Shown: piece by piece, positions 26,792 to 36,657 of the stretch
Layout: every line of letters starts with the position of its first letter
Numbering within the stretch: position 1 is the first letter of the stretch
NCBI GenBank assembly: GCA_902546975.1
Contig: CACCLU010000001.1
Location: forward strand, 124,001-188,000
Reading direction: 5' to 3'
DNA length: 64,000 nt
Source of the DNA: an uncultured Alphaproteobacteria bacterium
Lineage (GTDB): Bacteria; Pseudomonadota; Alphaproteobacteria; HIMB59
Made by a program: the position numbers and the translations under genes
Notes under the pieces: model-generated
What the model was told of the DNA's origin: nothing
Database searches by the model: none
What the model saw: only the letters and a program-made list of their open reading frames with translations

Positions 26792-26819
26792 TTCCTAGAT
26801 TTAATTATTTGTAAAAAAT

Positions 26820-26923
26820 ATGTATCATTAAACTAGTGCTAGCAGAAAACAATAGAGATGGTTAATCAAGGTATGTAACTAAAAATTCATAATACATTTC
26901 TTTAAAACTTAGCAATGATACAT
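26820..26923. repeat. Widely spaced 10-bp inverted repeat upstream of the aquaporin
   Basis: ATGTATCATT (26820-26829) and its exact complement AATGATACAT (26914-26923) flank 84 bp of non-coding sequence before the aquaporin start at 26937. It could be a pair of operator half-sites or loop the leader. No known motif recognised. Confidence 0.3.
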
Positions 26924-26936
26924 TAAGACTTTAAAA

Positions 26937-27581
26937 ATGCAAAAATACATATCTGAATTTATAGGCACATTTATTTTACTAGTATCAATTGTTGGATCTG
27001 GCATAGCAGGACAGCAATATACGAATGATCAAATGGTAATTTTATTTAGTCATGCTGTTGTAATAGGTTTCACACTAATTTTTATAATAAGAATATTTGC
27101 AAATTTTTCTGGAGCTCATTTTAATCCTATTGTTTCAATTATATTTTTCTTACAAAAAGAATTGAGTTCTAGGGATTTATTTCTTTATATACTAATACAA
27201 ATCATTGCAGCTGTACTAGGCACACTTTTTGCTAATTATATTTTTGGATTAAATGTAATTGAGATTTCTTCAAATATAAGAAGTGGAGCAAATATATATA
27301 TTTCCGAAATTTTTGCTGCAACTGGATTATTATTGGTCATACTTTTATCTAGAGCAGATGGTAAAAATGTAGTTTCATTTAATGTTGGTATTTATATTAC
27401 AGCAGCTCTTATATTTACATCATCTACAAGTTTTGCAAATCCGGCTGTAACAATTGCTAGAATGTTTACAGAGTCATTTACGGGTATCAATCCCTCCAGT
27501 GTAATATTTTTTATTAGTTGTCAAGTTATTGGAATGTTTGCTGCCTACATTTTGTATAACCAGTTCTTTAAAAGCAAATAA
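26937..27581 (+). CDS. Aquaporin-family channel (MIP)
   Basis: A 214-residue channel with six membrane helices and two half-helices. The first NPA box is NPI (HFNPIVS, N63-P64-I65); the second is the normal FANPAVTIARMFT, where the Arg of the selectivity filter follows. The short length and the residues around the filter fit an AqpZ/AqpN-type water or small neutral solute channel; arsenite, ammonia or peroxide conduction is possible. It stands alone before katG. Confidence 0.85.
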   Translation: MQKYISEFIGTFILLVSIVGSGIAGQQYTNDQMVILFSHAVVIGFTLIFIIRIFANFSGAHFNPIVSIIFFLQKELSSRDLFLYILIQIIAAVLGTLFANYIFGLNVIEISSNIRSGANIYISEIFAATGLLLVILLSRADGKNVVSFNVGIYITAALIFTSSTSFANPAVTIARMFTESFTGINPSSVIFFISCQVIGMFAAYILYNQFFKSK

Positions 27582-27612
27582 TTTCAAGGATTTTTGTAAA
27601 TTATTAACAGAG

Positions 27613-27626
27613 ACAATTCGTATTGT
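27613..27626. promoter_or_regulatory. ACAAT-TCGT-ATTGT inverted repeat upstream of katG
   Basis: A 5-4-5 perfect inverted repeat whose last base overlaps a TTGACT -35-like hexamer at 27626-27631. It does not match the OxyR consensus well. I saw no convincing -10, so the promoter itself is tentative. Confidence 0.3.
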
Positions 27627-27675
27627 TGACTTACTTACAGGTTAAATTTTAATGATTTCAATATTAATTAAGTAG

Positions 27676-29838
<2,163 letters not shown>

Positions 29839-29841
29839 TTA

Positions 29842-30504
29842 ATGTTCAATTATGGTAATATCCAACTTAAAGTTTGTGGTATTACAGATCAAAAATCTTT
29901 AGAAGTAATTCAAAAGTACTCTGTAAGTAGGGTGGGCCTTGTAAGTGATTTCTTATATGGCCCAAATACACTTAGCACTAAAGAAATTCAAGAAATGACT
30001 ATTGCATCCTACAATTTAAAATTAAATCCAATTTTATTGATTGGAAATATAAAGATGCAAGAAGTAATTAGTATCGTAAATGATGTAGCAATAAAAGAGG
30101 TTTGCATATCTAATCAATATAAACATGAAGAAATTGAATTGCTGAATAATAAAACAGATGCAAAAATTTCAATTTCGGTAAATTATGAGAATTTTGACTA
30201 TAATTTCTTTGAAGAGATTTTAAATAATATAAGTAGTTTTTATTACGATTTAAATATTTACAGAAAAGATACTATTGAAAAAAAATCTCTTGTGGAATGT
30301 GAAAAACAAATCAATCAATTAAAGATCTTTGCAAAACCTCTCTACCTTGGTGGGGGAATAAATATAGATAACATAAAAGAGGCAATTAAAACAATATCTC
30401 CTCATGGAATTGATATTTCAACAGGTTTAAAACAATCTAATAGTGTGGATGAGGAAAAGCTTAAAAAAATCCTTGATAATCTTGGGTTTGACGAGATTTC
30501 TTAA
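29842..30504 (+). CDS. Divergent TrpF-like (phosphoribosylanthranilate isomerase family) protein
   Basis: A 220-residue TIM-barrel-type protein. KVCGIT at the start keeps the catalytic Cys region of TrpF; YLGGGIN and GIDISTGLK near the C-terminus match the phosphate-binding turns. The middle is weakly conserved: no SPRY-like segment after the first strand and no QLHG motif (VCISNQYKHEE instead). A candidate catalytic Asp is in FYYDLN. No other trp gene is near. It may be a poorly conserved TrpF or a relative with another substrate. Its 3' end overlaps the convergent folK gene by 44 bp. Confidence 0.6.
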   Translation: MFNYGNIQLKVCGITDQKSLEVIQKYSVSRVGLVSDFLYGPNTLSTKEIQEMTIASYNLKLNPILLIGNIKMQEVISIVNDVAIKEVCISNQYKHEEIELLNNKTDAKISISVNYENFDYNFFEEILNNISSFYYDLNIYRKDTIEKKSLVECEKQINQLKIFAKPLYLGGGINIDNIKEAIKTISPHGIDISTGLKQSNSVDEEKLKKILDNLGFDEIS

Positions 30505-31009
30505 TAATAAATCGTTCATCTAAATTATTTATGAGTCTTTTGTAAGTATATTGGGTCTTTAAATCAATAAAATTAGGATTGAGGTCTAAAACAGGCTGTA
30601 TAACAAAATCTCTTAAATGTGAGGAAGAATGAGGAATTGATATTAAATGATTTTTAACTTTCAAGTTTTCGAATTGAATAAGATCTAAATCAATTCTTCT
30701 TGGCCCATTCTCTAAAATTTTATTTTTTTTAATCAGCTTTTCTACAGCGTTCATTTTTATAAATAGATCATTAAAAAATAAATTAGTGAGAAATAAAAAG
30801 GCAGCATTATGAAAATATTTTTGGGTGGTTAAACCAAAGGGCTTGGTAAAATAAACCCTACTTACCTTTTTAACATAACCAAATTTATTCATTAAATTTA
30901 ATGCATTGTTAAAATTACTTCTCCAATTGCCTATATTTGATCCGATAGCAATATATGATTTATATCGATACGCTAACTTTTTTTGCATTGTATTTTTTAG
31001 CAATCTCAA
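30461..31009 (-). CDS. folK: 6-hydroxymethyl-7,8-dihydropterin pyrophosphokinase
   Basis: Transfers pyrophosphate from ATP to hydroxymethyldihydropterin in folate synthesis. The family signatures are YIAIGSNIGNWRSN, YFHNAAFLFLTN and GPRRIDLDLIQFEN, the last containing the two Asp that bind magnesium. The first Met gives 182 residues; Met 8 (about 30988) is equally possible and would shorten the overlap with folB from 50 to 29 bp. Last gene of the minus-strand folate operon. Confidence 0.92.
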   Translation of the reverse strand: MRLLKNTMQKKLAYRYKSYIAIGSNIGNWRSNFNNALNLMNKFGYVKKVSRVYFTKPFGLTTQKYFHNAAFLFLTNLFFNDLFIKMNAVEKLIKKNKILENGPRRIDLDLIQFENLKVKNHLISIPHSSSHLRDFVIQPVLDLNPNFIDLKTQYTYKRLINNLDERFIIKKSRQTQDYQGFF

Positions 31010-31307
31010 TTTTATTTATTTCTAATTTTTCTATTTGAATTGGAAACTTATCATCTAATTGTTTTTTAAGGTCTGTTATTAATTTTTCCAATGTTTTATA
31101 TTGAGAAGCTGAAACAAATTTAATTATTTCATTTTTAATATCTGAATAGCTTGTAACATTTTCAATATTGTCAAGATCTTGATTATGATCAATGTCTAAC
31201 TGACATTTTATACTTATTAATATAGTTTGGGGTTTTAGCCTTTCTTCTTCGAACACCCCAATAATTGTGTCGACTTTTAGCTCTTCTATTTCGATAAAAA
31301 ATTTCAT
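30960..31307 (-). CDS. folB: Dihydroneopterin aldolase
   Basis: Converts dihydroneopterin to hydroxymethyldihydropterin. The 115-residue tunnelling-fold protein opens with FFIEIEELKVDTIIGVFEEE, the FolB signature with the substrate Glu, and has VTSYSDIKNEI and the region around LEKLI (the usual TLE-x-L motif with Glu). It overlaps folP at the start by 4 bp and folK at the end. Confidence 0.88.
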   Translation of the reverse strand: MKFFIEIEELKVDTIIGVFEEERLKPQTILISIKCQLDIDHNQDLDNIENVTSYSDIKNEIIKFVSASQYKTLEKLITDLKKQLDDKFPIQIEKLEINKIEIAKKYNAKKVSVSI

Positions 31308-32119
31308 TTATTTAATGCTTTCAAAACTTTTATCATTTGATTTGTCTCTTTGACATCATGAATTCTATATGTATGAACATTTTGTTCGAGAGCATGCGCT
31401 ACAGAAGCTAAAGATCCTCCAATCCTTTCATCGGCATTTGATGGATCAATATAGTTTATCCAACTTTTTCGTGAGGATCCCAATAATACTTGGATATTTG
31501 CACTACTGAATTTCTTCAAAAATTTCATTAATTGTAAATTTTGATTTAGTGTTTTGCCAAATCCTATACCAGGATCAAACCATACCTTTTTGAGATTAAT
31601 CTTCATTTTATTAAGTATTTTCAATCTTTTTTTAATAAAATAATCAAATTCTCTTACCATATTTACTCTGGAGTTAAGTTTTTTTTGCATTTCCTTTGGC
31701 GTTCCTCTTTTGTGCATTAAGAAAAGACCTGCGTTATATTTCTTTATAAGTTTAAATAGCTCTTCTGACCCTCCATTAATATCATTAATAATATGGGCAC
31801 CTTTTTTTAGTGCATACTCTTGGGACTCAATTTTATACGAGTCCACAGAGACAAGGTATTTCTTATAGTTTAAATATGGTAAGATTTTGGATAAACGATT
31901 TATTTCTTCAATATATGTAATTGGCTCGCTATTTGGTCTAGTGCTTTCAGCACCAATATCAATAATTTGTGCACCATCTTTAACCATTGCATTTATATGT
32001 TTCAATGCAGTAGATCGTGAAAATGTTTTTCCTCCATCACTAAATGAGTCAGGTGTAAAATTACATATACCGACTAATAAAGGCTTTTTCAAAGCAAAGG
32101 AATGTTGATTAAATTTCAT
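31304..32119 (-). CDS. folP: Dihydropteroate synthase
   Basis: Joins hydroxymethyldihydropterin pyrophosphate and p-aminobenzoate. The 271-residue TIM barrel contains GICNFTPDSFSDGG (pterin/pyrophosphate loop), IIDIGAESTRP (loop 2), the Asp in VSVDSYK, INDINGG, LMHKRGTP, WFDPGIGFGKT and VLLGSSRKSWI. All catalytic loops are intact. It overlaps pabC by 11 bp. Confidence 0.95.
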   Translation of the reverse strand: MKFNQHSFALKKPLLVGICNFTPDSFSDGGKTFSRSTALKHINAMVKDGAQIIDIGAESTRPNSEPITYIEEINRLSKILPYLNYKKYLVSVDSYKIESQEYALKKGAHIINDINGGSEELFKLIKKYNAGLFLMHKRGTPKEMQKKLNSRVNMVREFDYFIKKRLKILNKMKINLKKVWFDPGIGFGKTLNQNLQLMKFLKKFSSANIQVLLGSSRKSWINYIDPSNADERIGGSLASVAHALEQNVHTYRIHDVKETNQMIKVLKALNK

Positions 32120-32888
32120 AATAATTCCTTTTTATCATAGTTTCATAATCTTTTTTTAATTTTTGAAAATATTTTGTAGACGCTCTCTTCCATAAAATAC
32201 TTTGAATTTTTTTTATTGAGGTAATACCTCTACCAGAGCCAATCGATAATATCTCACTGTATTCTTTTAGATCCTCTAATAAAATTTTTCTTTTAATAAA
32301 TTTCGATTTTGATATTTCTTCAATAAGCTTCAAAGTATTTCCATGATAATACCCAGTTTTAGGAATATAAATTTTATCTCCTTTTACGAAAACTAAATTT
32401 GTGACTGCTCCTTCTGTAATTTCATTATCTCTTAGTAATATAATTTCATTTTCAGAGTAATTTATTTCACTCATGAATTTTAATAATTTTTTGTAAAATA
32501 AGTTTTTATTTTTAAAGTCTCTTCTTTTGTATTTTTTTATAAATCCAATGACACTATCTTTAGTTGTTGTTCTCTTTCTAAACGAAATTGATAATGTTGT
32601 TCCATTAGTTGCTATTCTCAACAAGTGATTGAAATTTTTGATTTTCTTTAAATCCTCTCCCACTAAACTTCTGATAATGTTTAAATCTATTTTGGTAGCA
32701 AATTTATAATCCCGACATGTTGTGTTAAAAGTCCTCAAATATTTATTTAAACCTATTAACCTTGGTGTTTTTCCAATTACAGGTATGGATGTAAAAACAC
32801 CTTTTTGACCCCACAGTGGCTTAAATTGTGAGGAGTAATATGAATTATTTTTTATATTGAATGATTTTTCGAATAAATTGTTTGCCAT
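32109..32888 (-). CDS. pabC: Aminodeoxychorismate lyase-like class IV PLP enzyme
   Basis: Releases p-aminobenzoate and pyruvate from aminodeoxychorismate. The 259-residue protein has a fold IV pattern: LLRIATNGTTLSISFR, a Lys-rich segment about residue 131-140 that holds the Schiff-base Lys, LLRDNEITEGAVTNLVF (the EG.xxN phosphate-binding signature) and IPKTGYYHGNTLKLI. It is divergent but its place between pabA and folP makes PabC the best reading. Its start overlaps pabA by 44 bp, with no later good start. Confidence 0.82.
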   Translation of the reverse strand: MANNLFEKSFNIKNNSYYSSQFKPLWGQKGVFTSIPVIGKTPRLIGLNKYLRTFNTTCRDYKFATKIDLNIIRSLVGEDLKKIKNFNHLLRIATNGTTLSISFRKRTTTKDSVIGFIKKYKRRDFKNKNLFYKKLLKFMSEINYSENEIILLRDNEITEGAVTNLVFVKGDKIYIPKTGYYHGNTLKLIEEISKSKFIKRKILLEDLKEYSEILSIGSGRGITSIKKIQSILWKRASTKYFQKLKKDYETMIKRNYYEI

Positions 32889-33411
32889 TTGGAGTCAAAA
32901 ACGAGTCTGGGTGAAATTGTAAACCACAAATATCATATTTATGACTTTCCAAACACATTGCAACATTAGTTTCTTCACATCTCATTGTAATATGCATTGA
33001 AGAGGAATTAAATGGCTCTTTTAGTTTTAAAGAATGGTATCTACCTACTTGATATAAAGCATTATTAGGAAATCTTAAACTTTTTGAATTCGTTCTAATA
33101 TAAGTCTGATAACCATGAAATATTTTTTCTTGCTTAGAAATAGTTCCACCCTCTCCATTAGCAATAAGTTGAAAACCAAGACAAATACCAATTATTTTTT
33201 TCTTTGATTTATAATTATTATAAATATCAAGTGATACTGGGTAATCTGAGGGCTTGCCTGGTCCTGGAGAAAAAATAATGATGTCAGATTTTTTTATGGA
33301 TTTTTCTTTAATGTCATAAAAATTTTTTACTTCTAAATTACCAAATCCTGACAACAAATGTGCGAGGTTATAAGTAAAGGAGTCTTCGTGGTCAATTAAA
33401 AGTAAGTTCAT
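32845..33411 (-). CDS. pabA: Aminodeoxychorismate synthase glutaminase subunit
   Basis: Glutamine amidotransferase supplying ammonia to PabB. Length 188. DHEDSFTYNLAHLL, IFSPGPGKPSD, the nucleophile Cys in IGICLGFQLIA and the His-Glu pair in GLQFHPDSF are all present. In this last motif the usual HPES reads HPDS, so the catalytic Glu is an Asp, a notable but tolerated variant. It may also serve anthranilate synthase. It overlaps pabB by 4 bp. Confidence 0.9.
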   Translation of the reverse strand: MNLLLIDHEDSFTYNLAHLLSGFGNLEVKNFYDIKEKSIKKSDIIIFSPGPGKPSDYPVSLDIYNNYKSKKKIIGICLGFQLIANGEGGTISKQEKIFHGYQTYIRTNSKSLRFPNNALYQVGRYHSLKLKEPFNSSSMHITMRCEETNVAMCLESHKYDICGLQFHPDSFLTPNGKQFIRKIIQYKK

Positions 33412-34619
33412 TTTAATAAATCCAATAACGATTTAGCTTTTAAGTAATTTTCATGGTATTCATTTTTTGCAGTACTATCTAAAATCACACCACTAGCAGC
33501 AAATACCTCATTATTTTTTTGAAAATTTAATATAGATCTAATTATTATGTTAAAACTCATATCCTGTTTAGAGCGATAGTAACCAAAAGAACCAGTATAA
33601 ATTCTTCTTGGTTCTTTCTCCTCTTTATTGAGTAATTTTAAAGTATTAATTTTTGGACAACCTATAACTGAGCCACCGGGCATCATCGCCTTAATCACTG
33701 CAGATAACCTTACATTATCAAGAAGTGTTCCTGTAATCTCAGAGACATTGTGGAAAATGTATTGGTATTTTTGAACAAATTTTAAATTTTGAATTTTCAC
33801 AGTGTTTGCCTTAGTTATACGACTTAAATCATTTCTTTCTAAGTCAACAATCATATTATGTTCTTTGTCTTCTTTTTGATTATTTTCAAAAAACTTTCTA
33901 GCCTCTTTAGTTGATTTTACCTTATCTCTACTTACTGTTCCTGCTATTGGTGAGGTGATGATTTTTTTTCCTTTTACCTTAAAAAGGTTTTCAGGAGAGC
34001 AACTAATTATATTAAAATCATTTGTTCTAATACAAAAAGACTCTGGACTAAGATTTTTCTTCATCAAATTAAAAAATAAATTCACTACATCTAAATCTTT
34101 TTTGTTCGAATATTTCTGAGCAATTTTAATTTGATAGGTTTCACCAGCCCTTATATTTTTTTTAAATTTATTAAAGATTTTTTCATATACTTGGACGTTT
34201 GGACTTACAGATATTTTATTGCTATTTGAAGAAGTAGTTTTATCTAAAGCTTTAAGGTCTTTTAGTAATTTTGATTTAGATTTGGTTATAATTTTAACTT
34301 GTTTATCTAAAATTATTTTAGTTTGTGGTCGAAAAAAAACTCCCTCAGGAAAAGATGAATTATCTTTATTTACTTTTAAATTAATATTCTTACAAAGTAA
34401 TTCATAACCGAAGAAGCCAATATAACAATCATAGGGTTTATTTGATTTAAATCTCTCTAATTTATTTAAAAACTTATCTAAATTACCAATATTTAAATTA
34501 ACTTTTTCAGTAAAATCCGAATATATTTCGAAATTATTTTTATCTGAGTTTCTATAAATTATTAATTCTTTATCAGAATTTAATAAAACACTGAGTATTT
34601 CAGAATTATTCATAAGCAA
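33408..34619 (-). CDS. pabB: Aminodeoxychorismate synthase component I
   Basis: Aminates chorismate. The 403-residue chorismate-binding protein carries the C-terminal signatures YQIKIAQKYS, SCSPENLFKV, SPIAGTVSRDK, HNMIVDLERNDLSRI, KAMMPGGSVIGCPKINTL and YTGSFGYY. The PIAGT segment matches the PabB rather than the TrpE form. It is the first gene of the six-gene folate operon and starts after a short gap free of clear regulatory motifs. Confidence 0.9.
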   Translation of the reverse strand: MLMNNSEILSVLLNSDKELIIYRNSDKNNFEIYSDFTEKVNLNIGNLDKFLNKLERFKSNKPYDCYIGFFGYELLCKNINLKVNKDNSSFPEGVFFRPQTKIILDKQVKIITKSKSKLLKDLKALDKTTSSNSNKISVSPNVQVYEKIFNKFKKNIRAGETYQIKIAQKYSNKKDLDVVNLFFNLMKKNLSPESFCIRTNDFNIISCSPENLFKVKGKKIITSPIAGTVSRDKVKSTKEARKFFENNQKEDKEHNMIVDLERNDLSRITKANTVKIQNLKFVQKYQYIFHNVSEITGTLLDNVRLSAVIKAMMPGGSVIGCPKINTLKLLNKEEKEPRRIYTGSFGYYRSKQDMSFNIIIRSILNFQKNNEVFAASGVILDSTAKNEYHENYLKAKSLLDLLK

Positions 34620-34686
34620 ATTTTAGTTATAAAGATTATTTATTCAACTGAAGCGATTGCTACAATTTCACATTCATTTATGAAAA

Positions 34687-34711
34687 ATGCACCCTAACCA
34701 ATGGGGTGCAT
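34687..34711 (-). terminator. Intrinsic terminator after the iron-binding protein gene
   Basis: On the minus strand ATGCACCC and GGGTGCAT form an 8-bp stem with a 9-nt loop followed by TTTTTC. It lies 45 bp after the minus-strand futA-like stop codon, separating it from the folate operon. Confidence 0.8.
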
Positions 34712-34755
34712 CGGGCCTATTTGAAGCGACCAACCTTTAAAATATAAAAAATCTT

Positions 34756-35757
34756 CTACTCGTCGTAATTTATTTTATTTAAAATATTAATAACAGCTTT
34801 TCGATTTTCAGCTATTTTTAATAAATCAATATTGTCAAACTTAGCACCTCCTGCTAATTCATTAACACCATCTGACAAAGGTACTTCGGGTGAAACAGGA
34901 AATTCATTATTGTCATTTGCGTATATGCCCTGGGCTTTTTGACTAACTAAGAAATCCAAAAGTTTTTCAGAATTATCTCTAGAACTTTCTTTAAGTAAAG
35001 CTATACCAGAAATATTAACATGAGTTCCTCTATCCTTTTGGTTAGGAAAAACAATTGTTGCTTTCTCTAGCCATATCTTTTGTTCTTCATTATTGAGCAT
35101 CTTGAAATAATAATAATGGTTGCCGATGCTTAGATCACAAACCCCTGCATATATTGCTTTGACTTGGTCTCTGTCGTTACCCTGAGGTTTTCTAGCTAAA
35201 TTTGCTTTTAAATTAATCAAATAATTCTCTAACCACTCCTCACCATGATGAGCCATCAAAGATGCAAACAATGAAACATTATATGGGTGGTAACCTGATC
35301 TTGTACATATTCTTCCTTTATATTTTTCAGATACTAAATCCTCATAAGTAATATTATTAAGACCTAAATCTTTATTTACGTATATAATCCTTGCTCTTTG
35401 AGTAAGGCCTATCCAATTATCACTTTGGAGATGAGAGGGCACAGCAGAAGAATTATTAATTTTAATAGAGGCTCCTGCTTCAGCTACATCAATTAATCTT
35501 GATATATCTGATGCTAAGAATACATCAGCTACAGGCTTATCTTTTTCTAAAATAATTTTTTGAACTAAGCCTTTTTTGGAATATATCCATTCAACATCAA
35601 TACCAGTTTGACTCTCAAATTCATTTAAAAGAGGTTCAATTAACATTGGTTGTCTTTCTGAGTAAATTTTTAATACATCATCCGCATGTGCACCACTAAA
35701 ACCAATAAAAAAATTAATTACTAAAATCTTTATTAAAAAAGAAATTAAATTTTTCAT
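34756..35757 (-). CDS. Ferric iron ABC transporter substrate-binding protein
   Basis: A 333-residue periplasmic protein of the FbpA/FutA/IdiA type with a signal peptide ending GAHA. Visible family segments are VLKIYSERQPMLIEPLLNEF, FLASDISRL, WIGLTQRARIIYVNK, RICTRSGYHPYNVSLFA and the iron-ligand tyrosines in NHYYYFKML. The remaining permease and ATPase genes are not in the window. It follows the Irr-like regulator by 105 bp on the same strand, suggesting iron control. Confidence 0.9.
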   Translation of the reverse strand: MKNLISFLIKILVINFFIGFSGAHADDVLKIYSERQPMLIEPLLNEFESQTGIDVEWIYSKKGLVQKIILEKDKPVADVFLASDISRLIDVAEAGASIKINNSSAVPSHLQSDNWIGLTQRARIIYVNKDLGLNNITYEDLVSEKYKGRICTRSGYHPYNVSLFASLMAHHGEEWLENYLINLKANLARKPQGNDRDQVKAIYAGVCDLSIGNHYYYFKMLNNEEQKIWLEKATIVFPNQKDRGTHVNISGIALLKESSRDNSEKLLDFLVSQKAQGIYANDNNEFPVSPEVPLSDGVNELAGGAKFDNIDLLKIAENRKAVINILNKINYDE

Positions 35758-35862
35758 ATCATATTACTAATCTCAAATTGAAAAAATCTAAATACAAAAA
35801 AAAAAGAATGTTACAAATGAATAAAAAAAAACTATTTCTGAAACGAACTACAGATTAAAAAT

Positions 35863-36279
35863 TTACTTTTTTTTTAAATTTATAACTAGTGAGTATTCTT
35901 CAAGAAGTGATAAGCAAGCTGGTATAGGAAGATCTTTGTGAAGCTCTTTGCAATCGTCATAATCATAGATTCGGTTTTCTTCTTGATTATAAACATGTAT
36001 ATGATCAGTAGTATTAGTGTCGTAAAATGATTGTTTATCAACAACGATTTGTTTTAAATATCCTTTATCAACAAGGGTATTTAGATTTTCATAAAGAGTA
36101 GTCAGAGAAAAATAACTTCTATTGTCTTTTAGAATTTCATTAATTTGATTAATAGAAAAATGTTTATGATTGCCATCAAAAATTGACTTTAAAAGCACCA
36201 CTCTCTGTTTGGTCTGTCTCCAGCCACAATTTTCTAAGATCACATCAATGTCTTTTTTACAAGCGTTTGATAAGTTCAT
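35863..36279 (-). CDS. Fur-family regulator, Irr-like
   Basis: A 138-residue winged-helix regulator. The DNA-binding part (CGWRQTKQRVVLLKSIF, FSLTTLYENLNTLVDKGYL) is Fur-type. The usual metal motif HHxHLxCxxCG is replaced by DHIHVYNQEEN (H93 and H95 only) and the structural-zinc Cys pairs are missing. An HxH site without the Cys pairs is what alphaproteobacterial Irr has, which senses heme or iron status. Its neighbour is a ferric-iron uptake gene. It might alternatively be a reduced Fur. Confidence 0.72.
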   Translation of the reverse strand: MNLSNACKKDIDVILENCGWRQTKQRVVLLKSIFDGNHKHFSINQINEILKDNRSYFSLTTLYENLNTLVDKGYLKQIVVDKQSFYDTNTTDHIHVYNQEENRIYDYDDCKELHKDLPIPACLSLLEEYSLVINLKKK

Positions 36280-36657
36280 CAGAGTAAAACTATGTTAAAT
36301 TTCATTATTTATCAATACTTTCAGGATAAAAATTAAAGACAAAATAGCACTATTAGATTGAAATGGGTTTTAAATAACTTTGTTTAGTTAACTGTATCAA
36401 GGTTTACTCATGTTAGTGACATTCACTTTATTTTTTTTTTGAGAGTTCAATTGATACATAACATTTACTCTATCAATGAATGATATTGGATAATATTTTT
36501 CCTCGACGATTCTTTTTATTTTTAGATTACAAACTTTATTTTTAATTTTTCTCATAGGCATATAAAATGCCTATAAGAAAGATATGTAAAATAGTTTTTT
36601 TTGAGCCTTTAAATTTCTATGACTATTTAAATTTTCTGAAACTTATTTCAAATTATA
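36280..36657. other. 378-bp non-coding gap with a strong hairpin
   Basis: No frame longer than a few dozen codons lies here on either strand. The one clear structure is a hairpin at 36549-36579: TTCTCATAGGCAT pairs with ATGCCTATAAGAA around a 5-nt loop, with a single C-A mismatch. It lies about 80 bp after the znuA stop but has no U-run on the znuA strand; on the plus strand a T8 run follows about 15 bp later. It could be a 3'-end structure of znuA or belong to a small RNA. Confidence 0.5.

Noticed and set aside
34687-34740. GC-richer hairpin region considered as a structured RNA gene
   Set aside because: It has a simple stem plus U-run on the minus strand and sits after a stop codon, so an intrinsic terminator explains it.
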